From Anaerolineaceae bacterium UBA6801 (lineage in GTDB: Bacteria; Chloroflexota; Anaerolineae; Anaerolineales; Anaerolineaceae), in contig DKFH01000043.1 of assembly GCA_002452315.1 (NCBI GenBank), positions 4,598-11,674 of the forward strand: a DNA stretch of 7,077 bases, written 5' to 3'. Of this stretch, positions 5,061 to 7,077 are shown piece after piece. The notes under the pieces are model-generated. The model worked only from the letters and a program-made list of their open reading frames with translations, ran no database searches and had not been told where the DNA came from. A program made the translations under genes and the position numbers. Positions within the stretch are counted from its first letter, which is position 1, and the number at the start of each line of letters is the position of its first letter.

Positions 5061-5088
5061 ATTATAGCACAAATAATTTATTTTACAA
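5061..5088 (-). promoter_or_regulatory. Promoter for rplJ-rplL
   Basis: Reading leftwards, TTGTAA (5088-5083) and TATAAT (5066-5061) are 16 nt apart, and the -10 is extended by TGC directly upstream. The -35 overlaps the stop codon of rplA. This would let the L10-L12 unit be transcribed separately from nusG-rplK-rplA, with start at about 5055. Confidence 0.78.
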
Positions 5089-5793
5089 CGTCAGCGATGA
5101 TGCATTGGGATCAACCTTGATGCCAGGGCCCATGGATGACGACACGGTCACACGCCGGATGAAGTTGCCACTGGCGCCCGCAGGCCGTGCCTGCCGGACG
5201 GCGCGCATAAATGCTGCCAGGTTTTCGTGTAATGCTTCCTCTGTGAAAGAAATCTTCCCAATCGGAACATGAATATTGGCCGTCTTATCGAGGCGGAACT
5301 CAACTCGACCGGCTTTGGCTTCTTCAATAGCGTTGGCGATGTTATCCGCCGGGACAACCGTGCCGGCTTTGGGGTTCGGCATCAGGCCGCGCGGACCCAA
5401 CACCCGACCCAAGCGGCCAACTGTCCCCATCATATCCGGGGTAGCAATGGCAACATCGAATTCCGTCCAGCCATTTTGAATCTTTTGAATCATCTCATCA
5501 GAATCAACGACGTAATCCGCCCCGGCTGCCCGTGCAGCATCTGCGCCTTCGCCCTGGGCAAATACCACCACTACAACCTGCTTACCGAGCCCGTTGGGCA
5601 AGCCAACCACATCACGAATTTGCTGGTCAGCCTGGCGCGGGTCAAGCCCTGTGCGCACATGCACCTCAACGGTCTCATCAAAATTCGCATAACTCACTGA
5701 TTTTAGCAGTTTAAATGCTTCCATCGGGTCGTATAAATGATCTCGATCGATCTGCTTTCTTGCTTCAATATACTTTCTACCATGCCTTGCCAT
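5083..5793 (-). CDS. rplA: Large-subunit ribosomal protein L1
   Basis: This 236-residue protein is of normal length. Motifs include the N-terminal RHGRKYIEARKQID (3-16), the central LGPRGLMPNPKAGTV (132-146) that is the family signature, the GRVEFRLDKTANIHVPIGK stretch (162-180) and the C-terminal SSSMGPGIKVD (218-228). L1 binds helices 76-78 of 23S rRNA at the E site and controls release of deacylated tRNA; in many bacteria it also represses its own operon by binding the leader mRNA. The start is ATG 5793, with AAGGAG at 5804-5799; an in-frame GTG at 5799 overlaps that ribosome site and is rejected. It lies 51 nt after rplK, and this gap is occupied by an L1-site-like RNA structure. The rplJ promoter overlaps its end. 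Confidence 0.97.
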   Translation of the reverse strand: MARHGRKYIEARKQIDRDHLYDPMEAFKLLKSVSYANFDETVEVHVRTGLDPRQADQQIRDVVGLPNGLGKQVVVVVFAQGEGADAARAAGADYVVDSDEMIQKIQNGWTEFDVAIATPDMMGTVGRLGRVLGPRGLMPNPKAGTVVPADNIANAIEEAKAGRVEFRLDKTANIHVPIGKISFTEEALHENLAAFMRAVRQARPAGASGNFIRRVTVSSSMGPGIKVDPNASSLTL

Positions 5794-5798
5794 AATCA

Positions 5799-5835
5799 CT
5801 CCTTTGTGGTTCAGACGGGCGGTTTACCCTCCCAC
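5799..5835 (-). promoter_or_regulatory. L1-binding-site-like mRNA element before rplA
   Basis: On the transcript, GUGG (5835-5832) pairs with CCAC (5809-5806). Inside lies an asymmetric loop, GA on one side and GUCUGAA on the other, then an inner helix GGGU with GCCC (including a U-G pair) around a small loop. The ribosome site AAGGAG begins within 2 nt of the base of the structure. The GUGG-GA-G... UGAA... CCAC arrangement resembles the L1 site of 23S rRNA. Binding of L1 would block ribosome entry. It is nearly identical to the element before rplK. Function is inferred. Confidence 0.65.
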
Positions 5836-5844
5836 GCTTAATCT

Positions 5845-6273
5845 TCAATCCTCAACGATGGTGATACCCATGTTTTTGGCAGTACCTTCGATCTGACGCA
5901 TTGCACCTTCTATGTCAATAGCGTTCATGTCTTTAAATTTCTGTTCCGCGATTTCGCGTACCTGAGAACGGGTTACCGAGCCTACCTTCACTCGGTTTGG
6001 CTCACCGGAACCCTTCTCAATCCCCGCTGCTTTGCACAGCAAAATCGCCGCGGGCGGTGACTTTAACACAAAGCGGAAGGAACCATCCATAAAGATGGTG
6101 ATCTCCGCGGGGATAATTTCCCCAGCCCGTGAAGCCGTGCGTCCGTTATAGTCCTTACAAAAGGCCATAATATTGACGCCATGCTGAGCCAATGCCGGGC
6201 CGATCGGCGGCGCCGGGTTGGCTTTTCCTGCCTCAATCTGCAGGGTAACAATTGCTTTTACTTTCTTTGCCAC
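5845..6273 (-). CDS. rplK: Large-subunit ribosomal protein L11
   Basis: This 142-residue protein matches the family length. The N-terminal domain has KANPAPPIGPALAQHGVNIM (17-36), where the Pro-rich linker/thiopeptide-site motif has Ala29 in place of the commoner Gly, and the C-terminal rRNA-binding domain has GSGEPNRVKVGSVTRSQVRE (88-107). L11 binds the GTPase-associated centre of 23S rRNA. The start is GTG 6273, giving VAKKVKAIV, with AAGGAG at 6286-6281; a longer frame starting further upstream would run through the ribosome site and the regulatory hairpin. It follows nusG after 63 nt. The start GUGG could alternatively pair with the CCAC of the upstream element and enclose the ribosome site. 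Confidence 0.97.
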   Translation of the reverse strand: MAKKVKAIVTLQIEAGKANPAPPIGPALAQHGVNIMAFCKDYNGRTASRAGEIIPAEITIFMDGSFRFVLKSPPAAILLCKAAGIEKGSGEPNRVKVGSVTRSQVREIAEQKFKDMNAIDIEGAMRQIEGTAKNMGITIVED

Positions 6274-6280
6274 GTAAACA

Positions 6281-6318
6281 CTCCTTTGTGGTTCAAGCGG
6301 GTGTAAACCCTCCCACAA
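6281..6318 (-). promoter_or_regulatory. L1-binding-site-like mRNA element before rplK
   Basis: On the transcript, UUGUGG (6318-6313) pairs with CCACAA (6291-6286). Inside is an asymmetric loop (GA opposite GCUUGAA), then an inner helix GGGU/ACCC closed by UUAC. The ribosome site AAGGAG overlaps the last base pairs. The same design occurs before rplA, with 17 identical bases ending the element and 10 identical bases beginning it. Control of the L11-L1 operon by L1 binding before rplK is established in E. coli; the assignment here is by structure and position. Confidence 0.72.
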
Positions 6319-6336
6319 TTCACTGATCTAATACGA

Positions 6337-7059
6337 TTACATTTTTTCGACTTGTAAAAAGTCCAACTCAACAGGCGTCGAGCGCCCGAAGAAGTTTACC
6401 ATTACCCGCACCTTCGAGCGGTCCATATCAATTTCATCCACGACACCGGGAAAATCATTGAACGGGCCATCGATAATGCGGACTTTCTCGCCGGGTTTAT
6501 AGGTTACCTTGATGGTGGGGGCTTCTGCTTCCATCCGCCGCAGGATCTGTGAGACCTCTTCCGGCCGCAGGGGGATCGGGTCATTGCCCATACCCACAAA
6601 ACCAGTCACACCGGGTGTATTGCGCACCACATACCAGCTTTCTTCGCTCATGCGCATGTTAACCAGCACATAGCCCGGAAACACATGGCGTTCAATCGAC
6701 CGGCGCTTGCCGTCTCGAACTTCGATCTCTTCCTGGGTGGGAATGACCACATCAAAGATCTGATCCTTCATACCCATGGTTTCGATCCGCTGTTCAAGGT
6801 TATGGCGAACTTTGTTCTCATAACCCGAATAACAATGGATCACATACCAGGCGCGATCATCATCCGCATCGGCATTGATATCCTCTGCTGCGCTGGATTG
6901 GAGTTCTTCGGCTTCCAAATCTTCCGCCACGTCATCAAAGGATTCAGCTGCAGCATCCTCAACCGGCGCGGGAATCTCACCTGTTTCTTCAGGTTCAGAA
7001 ACAGTCGTGTCTTGTTCTTCTTCCGGAACTTTTTCTTCAGGATTATCGATTGCGGCCAT
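6337..7059 (-). CDS. nusG: Transcription termination/antitermination factor NusG
   Basis: This 240-residue protein has a NusG N-terminal (NGN) domain at about 69-170, starting RAWYVIHCYSGYENKVRHNL and including RHVFPGYVLVNM (124-135) and NTPGVTGFVG (147-156). A KOW domain at about 186-240 (YKPGEKVRIIDGPFNDFPG) follows. NusG binds RNA polymerase at the clamp and couples it to Rho or the ribosome. The first 68 residues are an extra, very acidic, low-complexity extension (many Glu and Asp, rich in Ala and Pro) absent from the 181-residue E. coli protein; such extensions occur in some other phyla. The start at ATG 7059 has AAGG about 8 nt upstream, and no other in-frame start suits. It heads the visible cluster; secE commonly lies just upstream but is outside the window. 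Confidence 0.97.
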   Translation of the reverse strand: MAAIDNPEEKVPEEEQDTTVSEPEETGEIPAPVEDAAAESFDDVAEDLEAEELQSSAAEDINADADDDRAWYVIHCYSGYENKVRHNLEQRIETMGMKDQIFDVVIPTQEEIEVRDGKRRSIERHVFPGYVLVNMRMSEESWYVVRNTPGVTGFVGMGNDPIPLRPEEVSQILRRMEAEAPTIKVTYKPGEKVRIIDGPFNDFPGVVDEIDMDRSKVRVMVNFFGRSTPVELDFLQVEKM

Positions 7060-7077
7060 AACTACCTTATCCGACTC

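Noticed and set aside
5269..5700. 143-residue frame antisense to rplA
   Set aside because: No motif or ribosome site; rplA is conserved over its whole length in the opposite frame.

Overview
The window is a stretch of chromosomal housekeeping and stress genes from a bacterium of moderate GC content. The best guess is a Chloroflexota (Anaerolineae-like) organism. This rests on three things: the protein sequences as I recall that group, a LexA with a Gram-positive-type SOS box (CGAAC-N4-GTTCG), and a NusG with a long acidic N-terminus. I could not run a database search, so the taxonomic call is inference.

Layout, left to right. (1) Positions 1-404, minus strand: 5' part of an HdeD-family membrane protein gene, cut by the window edge. 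(2) Positions 405-786: a gene-poor stretch holding a likely promoter for hdeD and a near-consensus promoter (TTGACA-17-TATACT) reading right, overlapped by a perfect inverted-repeat operator. (3) Positions 787-1766, plus strand: a compact operon of an FmdB-type zinc-ribbon protein, a CsoR/CstR-family repressor and an OsmC-family thiol peroxidase. (4) Positions 1775-2683, minus strand: a YitT-family membrane protein, convergent with the operon. (5) Positions 2684-3038: divergent intergenic region with a strong orphan hairpin and the lexA promoter, whose spacer holds a perfect SOS box. (6) lexA at 3039-3734, plus strand. (7) A branched hairpin terminator between the convergent lexA and rplL. (8) Positions 3877-7059, minus strand: the conserved cluster nusG-rplK-rplA-rplJ-rplL, transcribed right to left.

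The window is rich in autogenous control. The repressor operon carries its own likely operator and lexA carries its own SOS box. rplJ-rplL is preceded by its own promoter and an L10-type leader RNA. rplK and rplA are each preceded by a near-identical small RNA structure that resembles the ribosomal protein L1 binding site of 23S rRNA. The duplicated L1-like element is the most interesting observation. The second is the repressor, which keeps both sensor cysteines but has Val where copper-sensing CsoR has its His ligand, and which is linked to FmdB and OsmC. That points to thiol or persulfide sensing rather than copper. No mobile elements, CRISPR arrays, tRNA or rRNA genes were seen.
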